This document shows positions 31,862 through 34,253 of a stretch of 34,253 nucleotides of DNA, piece after piece; position 1 is the stretch's first letter, and each line of letters opens with the position of its first letter. Source of the DNA: UBA4615 sp044342535 (GTDB lineage: Bacteria; Pseudomonadota; Gammaproteobacteria; Burkholderiales; Burkholderiaceae_E). Both the position numbers and the translations under genes were made by a program. The notes beneath the pieces are model-generated. The model worked only from the letters and a program-made list of their open reading frames with translations. It was not told where the DNA came from and did no database searches. Location of the stretch: positions 1 through 34,253 of the forward strand of contig JBIIPQ010000009.1 in assembly GCA_044342535.1 (NCBI GenBank), read 5' to 3'.

Positions 31862-32350
31862 ATGTCATTCCCGATGCAGTACCCGTGGATCCATGTCGCG
31901 TCCTCGCAGCAGCAGGAGTGGTTGCTGAAGCGCAACTGCTCGCTGGCGCCCCGGCAGCTGGCGACGATATTCGGTGCACTGGCCACCGTGTCGCTGTCGA
32001 TCGCGATCTTCTTCGCGACCTGGGGTGCGTGGTTGGTGCTGCCGTTCGCCTGCATCGAGGTGCTTGCGCTCGGCGCCGCGTTCGTCCTGTACGCCCGACA
32101 TGCGGCGGACTACGAGCGCATCGTGGTGGGCCGCGATTGCCTGCTGGTCGAGACCTGCAGGGGAGATCGGTTGCGGCAAGAGCAGTGCGCGCCGGCATGG
32201 ACGCGGGTCGAGTACTCCGGTACACGGCGTGAATTGATCGGCCTGGTCGCGGCCGGCCGTCGGATCGAGGTGGGGCGCTTCGTCCCCGAGTCCGACCGGC
32301 ACGACCTGGCGAGGCAGCTGCGCAGCACGCTGCAGGGCATTCGAAGTTGA
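31862..32350 (+). CDS. DUF2244-type integral membrane protein
   Basis: This 162-residue protein has two adjacent hydrophobic helices (about residues 33-53 and 56-76) and a C-terminal cytoplasmic domain. The order of features and the position in front of coxB match the DUF2244 family, which is often linked to cytochrome oxidase genes in proteobacteria. A role in oxidase assembly or regulation is inferred from that linkage only. It is the first gene after a strong promoter and ends 14 bp before coxB. Confidence 0.8.
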   Translation: MSFPMQYPWIHVASSQQQEWLLKRNCSLAPRQLATIFGALATVSLSIAIFFATWGAWLVLPFACIEVLALGAAFVLYARHAADYERIVVGRDCLLVETCRGDRLRQEQCAPAWTRVEYSGTRRELIGLVAAGRRIEVGRFVPESDRHDLARQLRSTLQGIRS

Positions 32351-32364
32351 TCTTTGGTGAGAGC

Positions 32365-33540
32365 ATGGGACGGCACAAGACGAAACGCGGGGCGGGGATG
32401 GTTCGATCTGCACTGGGCGCGGCAGCGGCGCTGATGGCCGGGACTTCCTGGGCGGTCAACGACATGCCCGGCGGTCCCGGGGTCAATCAGCTCAACCTGA
32501 CCCAGGGGGTGACGCGGATCGCGGCGGATCAGTGGTGGATCCACAACTTCCTGCTGGTCGTCTGCATCGCGATCTTCTTCGCGGTCTTCGGCGTGCTGTT
32601 CTACTCGCTGTGGGCTCACCGGAAGTCGCGCGGTGCCAAGTCGGCCGATTTCCACGAGAGCACCGCGGTCGAGATCGCCTGGACCATCGTCCCCTTCATC
32701 ATCGTCGTGGGCCTTGCCATCCCGGCCACCCGGATGGTGGTCGAGCAGAAGGACACTTCGCAGGCCGACCTGACCATCAAGGCCACCGGCTACCAGTGGA
32801 AGTGGGGGTACGAATACCTCAAGGGCGAGGGGGCCGGCATCTCGATGCTGTCCACCCTGTCGACGCCCCAGGCGCAGATCGACGGCAAGGAGGCGAAGTC
32901 CGAGACGTACCTGATGGAGGTCGACAACGCCCTCGTCGTGCCGGTCGGCCAGAAGATCCGGATGGTGATCACCGCCAACGACGTGATCCACGCGTGGATG
33001 GTGCCGGCGTTCGGGGTCAAGCAGGACGCGATCCCCGGATTCGTGCGCGATACCTGGTTCCGCGCCGAGAAGGTCGGCACGTACCGCGGCGCGTGCGCGG
33101 AGCTCTGCGGCAAGAACCACGCCTTCATGCCGATCGTCGTCGAGGTCAAGTCCCAGGAGGACTTCAAGGTCTGGGCCGACGGCAAGAAGAAGGAAATGCT
33201 GGCGAAGGCCGACGACCCCACCAAGGAGTGGCAGGTCGCCGACCTGAACGACCGGGGTGCCAAGGTCTACGCGGCCAACTGCGTCGCCTGCCATCAGGCC
33301 ACCGGCAAGGGTGTCGCCGGTGCGTTTCCGGCGCTCGAGGGCTCGAAGGTCGTGCTGGGCAAGCAGGACGACCAGATCGCGCTGCTGCTCGCTGGCAAGC
33401 AGGGCACGTCGATGGCCTCCTTCAAGCAGCTGTCCGACGTCGAGTTGGCCGCGGTCGCCACCTACACGCGCAATGCGTGGGGCAACAAGCCCGAGGACAA
33501 CGTCGTGCAGCCCAAGGACTTCACGGCGGCGCGCAAGTGA
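32365..33540 (+). CDS. coxB: Cytochrome c oxidase subunit II with a C-terminal cytochrome c domain
   Basis: Subunit II takes electrons from cytochrome c and passes them through the CuA centre to subunit I. The 391-residue product has a signal peptide (cleavage near TSWA), two membrane helices and a periplasmic CuA domain. CuA ligands are in DVIHAWMVP and CAELCGKNHAFM. A fused cytochrome c domain follows, with CVACHQATGKG and a likely axial Met in GTSMASFKQL, so electrons may enter without a separate soluble cytochrome. The ATG at 32365 was preferred to an in-frame TTG at 32347; an ATG at 32398 is also possible. coxA follows 52 bp downstream. Confidence 0.94.
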   Translation: MGRHKTKRGAGMVRSALGAAAALMAGTSWAVNDMPGGPGVNQLNLTQGVTRIAADQWWIHNFLLVVCIAIFFAVFGVLFYSLWAHRKSRGAKSADFHESTAVEIAWTIVPFIIVVGLAIPATRMVVEQKDTSQADLTIKATGYQWKWGYEYLKGEGAGISMLSTLSTPQAQIDGKEAKSETYLMEVDNALVVPVGQKIRMVITANDVIHAWMVPAFGVKQDAIPGFVRDTWFRAEKVGTYRGACAELCGKNHAFMPIVVEVKSQEDFKVWADGKKKEMLAKADDPTKEWQVADLNDRGAKVYAANCVACHQATGKGVAGAFPALEGSKVVLGKQDDQIALLLAGKQGTSMASFKQLSDVELAAVATYTRNAWGNKPEDNVVQPKDFTAARK

Positions 33541-33592
33541 AGCACGCCACCGCTGACGCACGGAATCCACGTATCGAGATCGGGAGCATTCG

Positions 33593-34253
33593 ATGAGCGC
33601 AGTTCTGGACCATCACGCCGGGCACGACGACCACGCGCACGACCATCCGACCGGATGGCGCCGCTGGCTCTATGCCACCAACCACAAGGACATCGGTACG
33701 CTGTACCTGTGGTTCTCCTTCGTCATGCTGCTGTCGGGCGGCGTGCTGGCGCTCACCATCCGGCTGGAGCTCTTCCAGCCCGGCCTGCAGTACGTGCAGC
33801 CGGAGTTCTTCAACCAGCTGACCACGCTGCACGGCCTGATCATGGTCTTCGGCGCGATCATGCCGGCGTTCGTGGGCTTCGCGAACTGGCAGGTTCCGCT
33901 CATGATCGGCGCGAGCGACATGGCCTTCGCGCGAATGAACAACTTCAGCTTCTGGCTGATGCCGCCGGCGGCGCTGCTGCTGGTGGGCTCGTTCTTCGTG
34001 CCGGGCGGCGCCACCGCCGCGGGCTGGACGCTGTACGCGCCGCTGTCGGTTCAGATGGGGGTGGGCATGGACATGGCGATCTTCGCCATCCATATCCTGG
34101 GCGCCTCGTCGATCATGGGCTCCATCAACATCATCACGACGATCCTGAACATGCGGGCGCCGGGGATGACGCTGATGAAGATGCCCCTGTTCGTCTGGAC
34201 GTGGCTGATCACCGCCTACCTGCTGATCGCCGTGATGCCGGTGCTCGCGGGCG
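33593..34253 (+). CDS. coxA: Cytochrome c oxidase subunit I, N-terminal part
   Basis: This gene runs off the right edge; about 220 residues are visible. Subunit I holds haem a and the haem a3–CuB site and pumps protons. After a His-rich N-terminus (residues 7-18, HHAGHDDHAHDH) come WLYATNHKDIGTLYL, TTLHGLIMVFGAIMPAFVG with the low-spin haem a His, and NNFSFWLMPPAALLLV. These are highly conserved in haem-copper oxidases. The ATG at 33593 follows CGGGAG at suitable spacing. Confidence 0.95.
   Translation, partial: MSAVLDHHAGHDDHAHDHPTGWRRWLYATNHKDIGTLYLWFSFVMLLSGGVLALTIRLELFQPGLQYVQPEFFNQLTTLHGLIMVFGAIMPAFVGFANWQVPLMIGASDMAFARMNNFSFWLMPPAALLLVGSFFVPGGATAAGWTLYAPLSVQMGVGMDMAIFAIHILGASSIMGSINIITTILNMRAPGMTLMKMPLFVWTWLITAYLLIAVMPVLAG

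Overview
The window is high-GC chromosomal DNA from a betaproteobacterium, most likely Burkholderiales. The evidence is gene content and gene order: argB–HAD nucleotidase–slmA, moeB–ctpA–gpmA–rhodanese–grxC–secB–gpsA, trmL–comF–bioC-like methyltransferase, and DUF2244–coxB–coxA are neighbourhoods I associate with that order. The genus cannot be named from sequence reading alone. I see no tRNA, rRNA, insertion sequence, integrase or CRISPR array.

Layout. (1) Positions 1-2635 hold the start of cobT (minus strand, cut by the window edge), divergent from argB, a pyrimidine 5'-nucleotidase and slmA. (2) Positions 2974-11550 hold a plus-strand catabolic operon: acyl-CoA ligase, iron-type alcohol dehydrogenase with an altered metal site, a complete branched-chain-type ABC importer (binding protein, permease, a fused permease-ATPase, second ATPase) and a serine alpha/beta hydrolase. 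(3) Convergent to it, positions 11624-14435 hold a compact minus-strand operon: luciferase-like flavin monooxygenase, alpha/beta hydrolase with an Asp nucleophile (epoxide-hydrolase or dehalogenase type) and an unrecognised Cys/His-rich protein. This trio is the best candidate for an undescribed pathway. (4) Positions 14578-21349 are housekeeping: moeB/thiF-like, ctpA and gpmA on minus; rhodanese, grxC, secB, an SH3 protein, gpsA and a LOG-family protein on plus. (5) Positions 21383-22527 carry a nitroreductase and a hotdog thioesterase. (6) Positions 22548-28541 are a minus-strand operon: phytanoyl-CoA-type dioxygenase, three-part TRAP transporter (dctP, dctQ, dctM), zinc alcohol dehydrogenase and a MetX-like alpha/beta hydrolase. 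A divergent IclR regulator (28643-29446) sits beside it across an AT-rich patch full of inverted repeats. (7) Positions 29468-34253 return to housekeeping: trmL, comF, bioC-like, DUF2244, coxB and the start of coxA.

How the genes work together. Two catabolic islands, each with its own high-affinity importer and oxidising enzymes, appear to be set between conserved housekeeping blocks. The plus-strand operon of island A would import a small molecule, hydrolyse an ester or thioester, oxidise an alcohol or reduce a keto group, and activate the acid with CoA. The minus-strand trio would oxygenate a substrate and open the product hydrolytically. Island B would import a carboxylate by a TRAP system and hydroxylate and oxidise it under IclR control. 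Substrates cannot be read from the sequence. A 16-bp perfect palindrome occurs twice, once in each island, each time 3-4 bp from an alpha/beta-hydrolase gene.
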